Assembly: GCA_017654935.2 (NCBI GenBank)
Contig: CM065697.1
Coordinates: 47,393,263-47,457,262 of the forward strand
Source of the DNA: Phymorhynchus buccinoides
Lineage: Eukaryota > Mollusca > Gastropoda > Neogastropoda > Raphitomidae
Reading direction: 5' to 3'
Length of the DNA: 64,000 nucleotides
A program made the translations under genes and the position numbers. Below are positions 22,085 to 38,043 of the stretch, in pieces (the stretch's first letter is position 1; each line of letters begins with the position of its first letter). The notes below the pieces were generated by a model, which did not search any database, was not told where the DNA came from, and saw nothing but the letters and a program-made list of their open reading frames with translations.

Positions 22085-22850
22085 AATTTACAAATATGTA
22101 CTAAGGAAAAAGACCTTGGAGTCGTATTTGACAATAATCTTACTTTTGATACACATATTCATAAAGGGATAAATAAGGCAAATCAGATGTTGGGAATAAT
22201 TAAAAGAACATTCATTCGTTTGGATGAGGAAACATTTTTTTTACTATACAAATCATTGATACGTTCACATTTAGAGTATGGTAATATCATCTGGTACCCG
22301 TATTTAAAATGTCAGTCAGCTTCTATTGAAAGGGTACAGAGGAGAGCAACCAAGATGGTTAAAAGTTGTAAAGATTTTGATTACCAAGATAGATTAAAAT
22401 TTTTAAACCTTCATTCATTAAAAGGAAGACTGTTAGGGGAGACCTTATACAGATGTAAATTTTTTTTAACAACTTAGATGACATTAGCATTGATTCTCTT
22501 TTTACACTATCCATTTATAACAGCACTAGAAATCAAGAGGGAAAATTACATCTATATACACTCCTCGTTGTAATACTAACAGGCGTAAACATTGTTTTAG
22601 TAATCGAGTTGCTAACCTCTGGAATTTACTAACAGTAACACCTAACCTAAAAAGAGCACCAACACTAAATACTTTCAAAAATCTCCTTGACAAAGATGAA
22701 AATTTTAGTCAACTATTTTTTGAACATGATGATTGAATTATAATCATAATTTTAAAAGGCATGCTTATGCAAACAAAACTGTCAATGAAGGGACGTTTAT
22801 AAGCCGCGAGGCTTAGGCTTGCGCCAGTCCCACACTATACTATGCTATAC
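22085..22850 (+). mobile_element. Second 5'-truncated LINE fragment
   Basis: Encodes CTKEKDLGVVFDNNLTFDTH and LEYGNIIWYPYLKCQSASIE, the same protein region as the LINE at 17810 (RCEDEKDIGVTFD, LEYGNIIWFP). A frameshift follows at about 22470. The coding end has NTFKNLLDK. The 3' part has GGGAC...AAGCCGCGAGGCTT...GTCCC at 22790-22831 and then a short TATACTATAC tail. Confidence 0.85.
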
Positions 22851-22986
22851 TATACTATGTATGCATGTACTGATGTAGGTAGGTAGGTAGGGACCAAACA
22901 GGCCGTAAAGCCTTTTCAAACAGTCCCATCTTTTTTTATGATTTTTCTGGTAATGTTTTTCTTTCGGTGTGTATATGAATAGTTAT

Positions 22987-23163
<177 letters not shown>

Positions 23164-23479
23164 TATTAACACACAAACAGAATGACACACACATAGAAGA
23201 TTGTGTACTCACTCAAAATCAAATAGAGATACATACAAAATTACAATCACACACACACTCACAAGTCACATGTCACATAGTATGTATACACACACACACA
23301 CACACAAATGATGCACACACACTCAGTCAGTGACACACACACAATCTCACCCACTGACACTCAAACACGGGTGCCAGAATGATCAATTAAATGATCGTGG
23401 GCCCCAAAGAGAAGGAGAAACATACATGCATGCATACAGACTTTACACAAAATGCACTCACCGACTCACAGTACACACG

Positions 23480-23505
23480 CACATGTATACACACACACGC
23501 GCACA

Positions 23506-23572
<67 letters not shown>

Positions 23573-23573
23573 T
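23480..23573. repeat. (CA)n microsatellite
   Basis: CA repeats with CGCG interruptions at the left edge. Confidence 0.95.
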
Positions 23574-23775
23574 CAGACATGATGATGTGTTGTTTTGCGT
23601 TAAAACAAACAATAACATTAACAATACTGTAAATACATAGTTTTGTAAAGGTAAAGATGTGCCACCCCCCTGCATTTCTCGGTTAATTGCAATTTTCCAT
23701 TTCTGCCTTTCTTGCCAAACATAAAGCTGTATTTTATGAACCTTTTTAGCTAATAACCTTTTTGGAATACTACTA

Positions 23776-24534
23776 CAGTGGAGTCCGGGTAAAACGAATT
23801 TTAAGGGAACACAGACTCAGTTCGATATCAGGATTTCGTTATACATGTACGTATGTACAATGTATGTTGAAAACAAAAACAGTTCAAACACTCACCAATG
23901 ATAACCGAAAACATAAACTTGACCAGTTTGGATCGTCTGTCTTAATCACGGGATGTACAAGGCTTGAAGAAGTTCAGCAGTGTTGTCTGACGCTGATCTG
24001 TTTTGGCACACTTTTCAACAAGTTTGTCCATTAAGTGACAACACATCACACAAATTTAGTTTGTTATAGGCTTTCACGAACTTTTCGATCTTTATTTTGA
24101 GCGCGAATTGTAAAGCGACCTTGAGAAACCGAATGATCTGTAGGAAGCCTAGGCCTAGCAGACGACCCAGTGTGAATCTAAATGAGTTCACGCATGCGCA
24201 GTTCATATTTTCCAACTTCCTTCCTCTTGACAACATGTTCTAGCTTGGAGTTTGAAGGCCTAGGTTTTTGCAGCGCATCGCACAGGCTGAGTTCGTTATA
24301 GGCTATTTTTCCAAGTAAATAAAATTATCCTGGGGCGTAGAACATGTGTTCGTAAAAAGCGGATGTTCGTTATTTCAAAAGGATTTTTTGTTCGTTATTT
24401 CAAAAGGATTTTTTGTTCGTTATACCCATGGCTTTGCAAGTGACAAATAGAAGGGCATTTGCCGGGAAATTGAAGTCAGTTCGTTAATCGCGAAATTTCG
24501 TTAAAAGCGAGTTCGTTATAGTTGGACTCCACTG
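23776..24534 (-). mobile_element. Tigger/pogo-like element E, copy 2
   Basis: TA-flanked, CAGTGGAGTCCGGGTAAAAC to GTTATAGTTGGACTCCACTG. Nearly identical to 5335-6068 in the reverse direction. The length difference is mainly a ~27-bp local duplication (GTTCGTTATTTCAAAAGGAT) near 24366-24420. Confidence 0.9.
23942..24031 (-). pseudogene. Transposase C-terminal remnant with PIP box, copy 2
   Basis: Same 29-residue frame as 5813-5902, with the QTTLLNFF PIP-type motif preserved on the minus strand. Confidence 0.6.
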
Positions 24535-24799
24535 TATCCTTATCCCTACCCCTACCCCTCCCCTATAAGACGGGAAAACGCAATGAACCACAACTGTGAC
24601 AAATGGCGCAGTGTACTGCAATACATAGGGGGGGTTCTATTAGATAATGGCCTAGGGTTAGGGATAGGGTTAGTATTCCAAAAAGATCATTAGCTAAAAA
24701 GGTTAATAAAATACAGCTTTATGTTTGGTAAGAAAGGCAAAAACGGGAAAATGGAATTAACCGAGAAATGCAGGGGGGTGGCACATCTTGACCTTTGCC

Positions 24800-27603
<2,804 letters not shown>

Positions 27604-27694
27604 CCCCCCTGTGGGGATACCGGGGGGTCTTTTGTAAATAGTTCCCCCACCTTCTGCAAGTTCTGTGCTTGTAACTTCCTCTAATCTGTCGCTC
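27604..27694 (-). repeat. Interspersed repeat S1, truncated copy
   Basis: CCCCCCTGTGGGGATACCGG through CTTCCTCTAATCTGTCGCTC, about a third of the full repeat. Confidence 0.75.
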
Positions 27695-28434
27695 ATGAGA
27701 ATCATGTATTGGGGTCTACATGAGTATAGTGAACGAAAACAGTAGAATTATTTTTAGACAAGTATTTCATGTGGATCATGCCTCGCAGACGTCGTCACAA
27801 TCGTATCACATCGCATGCAGTGTGTCCCCCCCTTAATTTAACTGACTTAATCAGTGAGAAAGGCAGAAAGTTGACCGTTCAGCACAAAGTTTTAGGAAAA
27901 TCTTTTTGACAGTAAATTGTGATGCTTAGCTTTAATTTTGGTAGTTTTATTATTTTTATTTTGTTATTATTATTTTTTGTTATATTTTAATGCTGTTATT
28001 TTGAAACAAAAACAGATTTTAATTAACAAATTTGGAGAGAGAAAAAATGCAGAAAATAAAATGTTGACATTAATTTCCAGGCTAGGAATAGAATTTTACG
28101 GTGTTGTTTAGATGGTTGTAAAATGTAAGTGCTGAATTCATAAACATTAATACATATTTGATTTGTTTCCATAACATTTCATGTTCAAGTGAATATGAAC
28201 TTTGACACGGTACCAATGAAAACTTTATTGTTTAGGCTCAAGATAACCAAGTAAACCATTAGATGGAAAACAAAAACCTTGATTGTAAACTTTTAATAAT
28301 TAATATTAATAGGCAAGAAACTACTATAATATACTTTTGTACAATTGTAGGCAAGAAATTTTGAATAAGTGTACTACTACTAGAATCGACCATATTACTC
28401 GATTCAAGAGACGTGATAGTATCACTTAAAATGT
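27695..28434. other. Intron 1, AT-rich, nothing recognised
   Basis: T/A-rich sequence without coding potential. Confidence 0.4.
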
Positions 28435-28666
28435 TTAACCCCTTGACAGCCATATAACGTATCACGTACTGACTTGATCGATGACATCACTGATGATGTT
28501 ATCAGATGAAGAGGAATAACTGATATGCTGGCTTTTGCTCTAACACAGTCAAGAGAGTTATACCCTCAGACGACTTTACCAGATTGGCTCTATCAGTTGT
28601 CTTTTTCGTGGCATGATTTGTACAATGACTTTTTCTTTAATTTTCTCTGGCAGTCAAGGGGTGAAA
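28435..28666. mobile_element. piggyBac-type MITE, third family
   Basis: TTAACCCCTTGACAGCCA to TGGCAGTCAAGGGGTGAA. The right target has mutated from TTAA to TGAA. The interior is unlike families A and B. Confidence 0.7.
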
Positions 28667-28833
28667 GAGTATGAATTTGTTTAAAGGGAAATTGAGTACA
28701 TTTATGGCTTTTTGGCTCACGTCGTTTTTTAAAACAAAGTGAGTCTATAGTATCGTACATGTTCGGTTGTGTGTATGTGTATGTGTGTGTGTGTGTGTTG
28801 CGTCCGTGGCCCCGACCTTTAACCTTAACTCAA

Positions 28834-29234
28834 ACCTTAACGTTGTCATTTTCTCTAAACATATAAGGCGTTAGAGGGTTAAAGTTAGCAGGATACTTGA
28901 TTTTGACGTGAGCCTTCAAGTCACGACGATCAAAGCAGTCAGATACATTGATAAAGAACAAAATAAAGATAATCATTTGTTGCAGAGATTACTGTTGTGC
29001 AACCTTTAACCTTGACTCAGTCACACTCTTCAAACTAAAGAAGACTCACTCTCCACTGAAACTTTAACGTTGTCATTTTCTCAAAAAAACATAAGATGTT
29101 AGAGGGTTAAAGTTAGCAGGATACTTGATTTTGACGTGAGCCTTCAAGTCATGGCGATCAAAGCAGTCAGATACATCGGTAAGGAACAAAAGAAAGAAAA
29201 TCATTTGTTGCAGAGATTACTGTAACTGTTGTGT
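28834..29234. repeat. Direct duplication in intron 1
   Basis: About 170 bp (AACGTTGTCATTTTCTC ... TTAGCAGGATACTTGATTTT ... CATTTGTTGCAGAGATTACT) occurs at 28837-28999 and again at 29066-29231, roughly 90-95% alike by eye. A GGCTCACG / CGTGAGCC pair at 28711 and about 30265 may mark a larger enclosing element. Confidence 0.8.
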
Positions 29235-30674
29235 TGTACTGAGTAGGAGATACATACTGGAAAGAAGACTCTCCATTAGATATACAAAAACGCTCTTTAA
29301 AAAGAAACACAAGACTTCAGGTGTGTACAAATAGGTACATTTTAACGTCGTCAACTTATATTTTCTGTAACAAATGGATGTACCGAGTGTGTGCGTTGAC
29401 GGCCCGGTTGTTTAGCTTTATTTGCGCCTTTGAGTAACGGTTGTTCGTGTTCATTTGCACATCATCTCTGCGCATAACTTAGCCTACTGCACTTCCGGCA
29501 ACAAGGCCTAGGCCTAGAGTCCATGCCTTACCTCATAATCAAGACGACATACTTAACATTTAGCCCACATTCATTTCAGTCTTGAAAAAAAAAATACGGA
29601 AAATCCAGGGTTCGTCGATTTCACTGCCTTCGACGTACGAATCCTTTGTTAGGCCTAGACGATTGATCACCATGAGCAAAGACTGTACAGGGGAAGATAA
29701 ACATGGATGAGCTTGCTGGCTGTGACCTTGACCTTTGCTTTGTGGCAGAGGGGGGGGGGGGGGAATTAACGAAACGAAAATAAAATATTAGGACTAATAT
29801 AAAATATCTTACAGAAATGTAGATGATGTGGAACAAGTTTTCATCGCATGAACAATCAGTTTAAAACAGTAACAGATCACGCAACTTCAATTATTAATTT
29901 TCTAAGAGTAAGAGGCTTAGACCCACAGGCAAAGACTAGGCCTACTACTACAGGTGTCCGTAGACCCCCCTTACCCGGGGGGGGGGATTGGTCACTATGT
30001 TTTTTCTGAAAGCTTGGTCAATATGCTTTTCAATTTTACTTGTTTGCCAAAAATAAAAATAGGGCTCCACTATGTTACATGCACATACATATAATTAAAT
30101 TTTAAAGGGGTAGGGGTGCATAGAAATAATTTTAATTTACACAGTAAAATAAAAGTTAATTCTGTTTTCAGATGCACAAGTGTCTACATAACAGTATTCT
30201 CTCTATACAGGCATGGGAATTGTCATGGGAATTCCCATGCCTGCTATAGTAATAAAAATCAGACGTGAGCCTTGCAGGCTTTGCCTCTTGTTTGTGGGTG
30301 ATCTTGCACGTCTGATGAACTCAAAATTGACAGGAATATACTATTTAATAATATGAATGGAAAACAATTTTTTCCTTTAAAAGAAAAATAGTTTTATTTG
30401 CATAATGAAAATTAAGACTTTCTTTTTTATGTAAATTTTAAAAAAATGAAGTAATATAATGTGAAAATAGGGCTTAGTGTAGACATTGTGACAGGAAAAC
30501 TAGCCTTCATTTTCTGTGAACATTGATTTTCAGAAGAAGAAAGAGGCAACAAAACTTAAAAGGCAAAGTTTCATGTTAACCTAAGGGCACTAAAGCTATG
30601 TGCTGACCTTAATATTAGTTGACAGCACCTTGCTAGCTTTTTGGTTACCTGGGAAAATCCCATTTTACCATGCC
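29235..30674. other. Intron 1, mostly unique
   Basis: Contains a G-run at 29751-29762, a small CATGGGAATTCCCATG palindrome near 30222, and several AGGCCTAGGCCTA-type words. No gene seen. Confidence 0.4.
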
Positions 30675-30694
30675 CCCCCCCCCCCCCCCCCCCT
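30675..30694. repeat. Poly-C tract
   Basis: About 20 consecutive C. Confidence 0.9.
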
Positions 30695-30917
30695 ATTATT
30701 TCTGTAATCCCTTCCTTTTCCTTATTGGACCAGGGCTTTATAGGTGTTCTCCTCTGCTATCTCTGACGTTGACTGGCGAGCAATTTGAATACAGGTGGGG
30801 AACCATTCTCAAGCTTCCACACTGACAGTAAAGACAAGCCCATGGTTTGGCCAGTGTATTCCTTTTCAAATGTCAATGTCAAGCATTTTCCACTTGCCTT
30901 CCCCTGTCCAAACTTCT

Positions 30918-31175
30918 CTCTCTTTCTCTCTCTCTGTCTGTCCCAGTTCTCTGTTTGTCTTTCTCCCTCCCTTTCTCTCTGTCAATGTCACCCTTTTTCT
31001 CTCTCTCTCACTGTGTGTCTCCCTTTCTCTCTCTGTGTGTCCCAGTCCTCTGTCTGTCTTTCTCCCTCCCTTTCTCGTTTCCTGTCTCTTTATCTCTGTC
31101 AATGTCACCCTTTCTCTCTCTCTTGTCTCTCTACTGTGTGTCTCCCTCTCTCTCTGTCTCTCCTCTCCTATCTCC
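30918..31175. repeat. Pyrimidine-rich minisatellite
   Basis: CTCTCT tract with two or three copies of a ~95-bp unit (TGTCTTTCTCCCTCCCTTTC, CTCTGTCAATGTCACCCTTT). Long open frames in all phases are artefacts. Confidence 0.8.
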
Positions 31176-31285
31176 ACAAACATTTTACAACCCAATCTCC
31201 CTATCTGAATTAGGGGAAAAGGACTAACACTTTTTGTAACAGGTGGAAAATGCTGTCTGACACAAGTGAAGGGAAAGTTGGGGAG

Positions 31286-31363
31286 TGTGTGTGTGACTCT
31301 GTGTGTGTGTTTGTGTGACTGTGTGTGTGTGTTTGTGTGACTGTGTGTGTGTGTGTGTGTGTG

Positions 31364-31420
<57 letters not shown>

Positions 31421-31450
31421 GTGTGTGTGGTGTGTGTGTGTGTGTGACTC

Positions 31451-31487
<37 letters not shown>

Positions 31488-31541
31488 GACTGTGTGTGTG
31501 TGTGTGTGACTGTGTGTGTGTGTTACTGTGTGTGTGTGTGT
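31286..31541. repeat. (GT)n microsatellite with GACT/TACT interruptions
   Basis: GT arrays with regularly spaced GTGACTGTG and GTTACTGTG words. Confidence 0.95.
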
Positions 31542-31562
31542 GAGAGGATGGACCAATCATAT

Positions 31563-32189
31563 GGCGCGCCAAAGATACAAAACTATATCTAGCTGTTCGA
31601 TAGAGTTTCGAAACTGTATCTATCAGTTCGATAGAGTTTGAAAACCCTATCTAACTGTTCGATAGAGTTTTAAAACTCTGTCGAACAGCTAGATAGGGTT
31701 TCCACAAAATAACCCTATCGAGATATAGTTTTTCTATCGCGATTTCTGATTGGTACATGGCTTCAGCGACAAGTTTGTGGCCTTGGCAGGGCAGTGACCC
31801 GTGAATTTGAATAAGACGATAGGCCTAGGCCCCTTCATGTAGTCAAACAAGCATGGCAGCTGAACGATTTCAACGAGCGAATCTTCCCGGCGTTTCATCT
31901 GTAATTGAAGCCGCTAAACGAGTTCGTAGAATGCCACCTATTAGGCTAGGTGTAGGTCACAGTCAAAGATACTAGTCCTATCTACCAATGAAATGCTTCG
32001 TTAAAAAAAAGTATCAAAATGGCGCGTTCGATAGAGTTTTACGACGAGAAACTCTATCTAGCTGCTCGACAGAGTTTTGAAACTCTATCTAACTGCTAGC
32101 TATAGTTTAGAAACTGTATCTAACAGTTCGATAGGGTTTTTAAACTCTGTCGAACTGCTAGATAGAGTTTTGGTCATTCGGCGCGCCAT
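31563..32189. mobile_element. DNA element with GGCGCGCC ends and subterminal palindrome arrays
   Basis: Left end TATGGCGCGCCAAAGATAC and right end, read inverted, TATGGCGCGCCGAATGACC. Each end carries about five copies of a GTTCGATAGAGTTT / AAACTCTATC box in both orientations (31580-31740 and 32028-32172). The unique centre contains a 40-codon frame. Arrangement is like a DNA transposon with multiple binding boxes; superfamily not recognised. Confidence 0.6.
31853..31975 (+). CDS. Small open frame inside the GGCGCGCC element
   Basis: Forty codons, beginning MAAERFQRANLPGVSSVIEA, then AKRVRRMPPIRLG, stop TAG. Balanced amino-acid composition, unlike the low-complexity frames nearby, so possibly the N-terminus of a lost transposon protein. 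Function unknown; a chance frame is possible. Confidence 0.25.
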   Translation: MAAERFQRANLPGVSSVIEAAKRVRRMPPIRLGVGHSQRY

Positions 32190-32323
32190 AGAATCAGACT
32201 CTCTGAGGAGTAGGGGAGGGGAGAGGCCGGAGTTGGGAGGAGACAGGTTAAAAGAGGGATCAGGTGAAAAATAAGAGGTTGAACTTGAAGCCTGGAGGAG
32301 AGGTAGGGACTAAGGGAGTATGT

Positions 32324-32356
<33 letters not shown>
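32324..32356. repeat. Poly-G tract (about 33 G)
   Basis: Uninterrupted G run on the + strand, with a second of about 17 G at 32403-32419. Strong G-quadruplex potential on the coding strand of the HIPK transcript. Confidence 0.95.
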
Positions 32357-32357
<1 letters not shown>

Positions 32358-32692
32358 CTACAGAAGAAGGGGTCATTAAAGAGAAGTGGTAGTGTGTGTG
32401 GAGGGGGGGGGGGGGGGGGTTATGTGGGAGATCCTGTTGACATTTGACCTTTTGGTTTTTCCCGCCACAGTCAGGTTAGGCCTGCTTGCCAGATGGTCCT
32501 GTTGTACCCGTGTGACACACAGCCTGTCTCACTGTGTGTCAAATTCACACATTGAAGCCAAAAGGGATTGTTTACTTGTAGTAATTGTCTTTCTTTCTGT
32601 CTGAGTTATTCTCTGTTTCTGTGTCTGTCTGTTTTCTGAAAGTAGGTCTGCCTGTGGCCATTCAAAAAAGTTTGCATAATTACATTGTAGCA

Positions 32693-32995
<303 letters not shown>

Positions 32996-33077
32996 TTTTC
33001 TTCCTCCCCCATTTGGATCTCCCTTTTTGCATGATTAACTTCTTCTTTAGTTTTGAAAATGTATTTCTATTTCTTAT

Positions 33078-33159
33078 TTTGGCGCATATAACGACAGCAT
33101 GACGCATCTGCGCTCATAATTGACAGGAAACTGTCTGAGTGATCGAAGAAGAAGAAGAA
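33078..33159 (-). repeat. Interspersed repeat S1, short terminal fragment
   Basis: GGCGCATATAACGACAGCAT to GTCTGAGTGATCGAAGAAGA. Confidence 0.8.
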
Positions 33160-33787
33160 AATGTATTTAAAACTAGGATGATGAAATTTGATACAAGAAA
33201 TCTCAGTTTGAATGCCTGTCGCTTTTGTTTAACTCAAAATAAGCTGTACTGAGAGTGATAGAGAGAGAGAGAGCTGGAGTCATCACAAGTGTTGGTTATC
33301 AGGAGGTACTCTTGACAGTAAAGTGCACCTCTTGTAAACAGGATGGAAATGAACCTATATTCTCTTATCTCATTTGCCAGATTTGGCCAGTCTCTCAAAT
33401 AGGCCTCATTTGTCTAATAAGCTCTGTGTTTGAGTGTGTGTGTGTGTGCGCGCGCGCATGTGTGTGTGTGTGTAGTCAAGAGTCAAACTCAAAGTAAAAG
33501 TAAAACATCCTTTATCTCTTGAAAGAGAATTTGTGGTCTCATACAATGTGTGTGTGTGTGCGTGTATGTTTGCGTGTGTGTTGCACAAGAGAGAGAGTGA
33601 GCGAGATAAATGAAATGAAGTAAAATGAAATGAACCTTTACTTTACAATGTTAAAGTACTGGCATGGGGTAGCCATTTTTATTCATACTTGCCGTTAACA
33701 TGAACAAACAAATGCACACAAAAAAGGAGAGAGCAAGCTAATACTAATAAAGTATGGTCTTAGTATATACCACCATGTGAAAGTACA
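33160..33787. other. Intron 1, nothing recognised
   Basis: Contains two short GT tracts (33436-33473 and 33548-33580). Confidence 0.4.
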
Positions 33788-34057
33788 TTAACCCTTCTAG
33801 CGCCATGCATTTTTTGACGTTCCTGGTTGTCCGTTGCATCTCAACCAACAAGAGGGAAGTAACTATTTTTTTTAGTGCACATGCATTGCTTTAACGGCAG
33901 AAATAGTGATAAAAGCTGGAAATAGTGATAAAAGCTCTAAAAACAGACAAACACATGGCAGGGTGCTTGGCAGGAGTGTGGGAGTGTAGAGTGATGTCTT
34001 GGGCGAATATATTATATTATATATTCGCCCATGGTGCTAGAACAGTAGAAGAGTTAA
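33788..34057. mobile_element. piggyBac-type MITE, family B copy 2
   Basis: TTAACCCTTCTAGCGCCATG on the left; ATGGTGCTAGAACAGTAGAA plus GAGTTAA on the right. Internal GGCGAATATATTATATTATA forms a hairpin with ATATTCGCCC. Confidence 0.85.
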
Positions 34058-34062
34058 CAAAC

Positions 34063-34293
34063 CAGGGCTCCCAATCGTCCCGCAAAACAAGGGGTCCCAG
34101 GGACTCCTTCACTTACAATATAGAGGGGCCTAGAGGCGGGATAGAGGGTCCCAGTGGCATTGTGAATGCTAGAAAGAATTTTTCTAGTGCATCCCTGGGA
34201 CCCCCTGCACATTCTTTTAAATGGTCCTCTAGAATTCTAGTACTTCATAGACCCCCAAATCAGCCATTTAAATGAGGGTCTCTGGGAGCCCTG
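34063..34293 (+). mobile_element. hAT-like MITE with 5-bp target duplication CAAAC
   Basis: CAGGGCTCCCAATCGTCCCG to GGGTCTCTGGGAGCCCTG, flanked by CAAAC at 34058-34062 and 34294-34298, immediately next to MITE B. 11-bp terminal inverted repeat CAGGGCTCCCA / TGGGAGCCCTG. Confidence 0.9.
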
Positions 34294-34324
34294 CAAACAC
34301 ACAAATGAAGAAAAGAGTGGAAAG

Positions 34325-34344
34325 AAGCGCACACGCACACACGC

Positions 34345-34397
<53 letters not shown>
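34325..34397. repeat. (CA)n microsatellite
   Basis: About 70 bp of CA with GCACACG interruptions at the left. Confidence 0.95.
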
Positions 34398-34400
<3 letters not shown>

Positions 34401-34522
34401 TCACATATTACATAGTACATGGTTTAAAACACATAATCGTGGAGAGCACACAAAAAGAGAACTCAACAACACAGCATACAACAAAGATATTAATTAAATT
34501 ATATACAATCATTACATCCATA

Positions 34523-34988
<466 letters not shown>

Positions 34989-35277
34989 GAGAGATGAGAC
35001 TTACTTCTGCTTTGCTTTATGGTTATTTTTTTATATAATTGAACCCAAAACAAAACAAACAAAATTTATACTAATTCTCCATGGTTTCAAGTTCAAATAC
35101 ATCACCTCACCTCCTTAGGCTTGATGCTTGGATGTTTGTTTTCTCTCCAACCATTTTTGTTGAGTTCAAGGTGAGACTGACATAAGCTTCTTAGAATACA
35201 TACATTGCCTGCCAGTGGAGGGAAAAGAGGTGTAGGGAAAAGTTAAGTAAACATAGTTTGTCAAGAATGAAAAAAAG

Positions 35278-36195
<918 letters not shown>

Positions 36196-36202
36196 CACAC
36201 AC

Positions 36203-36358
36203 ACACCACACCACAACACATTGGAACACACACTCCACACCACACCACAGGCACAACACAACAGAGAGAGACAGACCAGTACTGAGAGAGACAGGCAGAC
36301 AGAGTAATGATGTTGTTTTGCCACAGCCTGTTTGTTCTCCACCAGTCATTCACTTCAG

Positions 36359-36418
<60 letters not shown>

Positions 36419-36755
36419 GACATGTATGCAAACTGGCAAAGAGAGAGGAAGAGAAAGAGAAAGAGACTCGCGCCTGACATGCCTCTAGACACACACGCAC
36501 ACACACACACACACACGCACACGCACACGCACACGCACACGCACGCACACACACACGCACACACACACACACATGACACACACAGAATGAGACACACACC
36601 ACACCACAACACATTGGAACACACACTCCACACCACACCACAGGCACAACACAACAGAGAGAGACAGACCAGTACTGAGAGAGACAGGCAGACAGAGTAA
36701 TGATGTTGTTTTGCCACAGCCTGTTTGTTCTCCACCAGTCATTCACTTCAGTTCA
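36203..36755. repeat. Direct duplication beside the giant AC array
   Basis: About 160 bp (ACATTGGAACACACACTCCA ... TGATGTTGTTTTGCCACAGC ... ATTCACTTCAGTTCA) occurs at 36203-36362 and identically at 36594-36755, offset 393 bp, with a (GA)n run and GT/CA variants between. Confidence 0.95.
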
Positions 36756-37834
36756 AGGTGAAAGTAACATGACCAGAATACAGGTCTGCCAGTCAGGAGT
36801 GGGTGGAAAACTCCACACAGAAGATTGCAGGGTAGATAGATTTGGGTACAAGACGGGGCTGAGGGGAATGAAAAGGGCAAAGAATGAAATGATGCACGCG
36901 TGAGTGAATGTGTTAGTTTGTGTGGGATTGTAGAAAGGATAGTGTGTGTGTGTGTGTGATTCAATGTCTGTCCACTAATTGTGATATTAGACATGTGTGT
37001 GCGCGTGCATACGTACATGAATGTGTGTGTGTATGTGTGCGTACATGTGTGTGTGTGTGTGTGTGAGAATGTGTTTGCTTGCCTGGGATTGTAAAAAGGA
37101 AAGATGTGTAGGTGTGTGGAAAGAAGTTTAGGAGAGAGGGGGAGGGTGGTGGTGGTGGTGGAGAGATCAGGTGCTAAAACAGAAGATAGAAGATCATGTG
37201 CCAAGAAGCTAAGAAAGAGAAGAGCAGACCAAAAGTAACTAAATGATGTAATAGGAAAGAGAAGTTGCCCGAGCTGTGTTGTAACAATAGCATGCTTTAT
37301 TCATAGATCTTTCTTTCTTTCTTCAATGAGGCGTCTGTAAAATAAACAAGTATGTGTGCGCACGTGCATGTGTGTGCGCGTGCATGTGCGCGCACATGTG
37401 TGTGTATGTGTACTGTGAGTCATTGTTTAACTTTAAGTGTGTGCGTGTTACTGTATGTGTTGAGAGAGAGGGAGAGAAGAGAGGGGGGAGAAGAGAGAGA
37501 GAGGGGAGAAGAGAGAGAGAGAGAGAGCTCTGAATCAATACTGTCTGCACAGAAAGATTAAAGCTTTAAATGAATCAATGTCTCCTCCCCAGGGTTGCAT
37601 TGTGATGTATTGACAAACCCATTGATTTGTGGTAGGTACTGTAGTGAGTTTTAGGAAAAGAAGCTAGTATTCTAGACTGTTTTTCATAAGAAGACTGTGA
37701 ACGAGAACAGGATATTACATGTATTTCTCGTAGAAAATCTTGCATACAAAAATGTGAATGTTAACGAGAGGAAAGGGGGGCAATCAGGAGAGGTTTCAAT
37801 TCATGTTGGATATTAAAGGCTTGGGAGAGGGTAG
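36756..37834. other. Intron 1, GT and GA tracts, no gene
   Basis: GT-rich stretches at 36942-37070 and 37350-37460, a GA-rich stretch at 37465-37530. Confidence 0.5.
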
Positions 37835-38043
37835 CAGGGCTCCTAATCGTCCCACAAAACAAGGGGTCCCAGGGACTCCTTCACTTTACAGTGTAGAGGG
37901 TCCTAGAGGCGGGATAGAAGGTCCCAGTGGCATTGCGAATGCTAAAAAAATGTTTCTAGTGCATCCCTGGGACCCCCTGCACATTCTTGTAGAGGGTCCT
38001 TTAGAATTTTAGTGCTTCACAGACCCCAAAATGGGGGTCCCTG
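37835..38043 (+). mobile_element. hAT-like MITE, right end shortened
   Basis: CAGGGCTCCTAATCGTCCCA to GGGGGTCCCTG. The terminal GGGAGCCCTG is missing, consistent with recombination between two CCCTG words. GGGTAG flanks both sides. Confidence 0.85.

Larger units (their letters stand above)
23645..24799. mobile_element. Outer long-TIR element holding a Tigger-like insertion
   Basis: About 125 bp at the left (AAGATGTGCCACCCCCCTGC...GGAATAC) is inverted at 24670-24799 (GTATTCC...GGGGGGTGGCACATCTTG). The Tigger-like element E copy 2 sits between the arms, with the rest of the interior at 24537-24670. The superfamily is unknown. Confidence 0.7.

Noticed and set aside
24541..24690. Telomere-like CCCTACCCCTACCCC / TTAGGG words
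   Set aside because: Only a few imperfect units, no sustained hexamer array.
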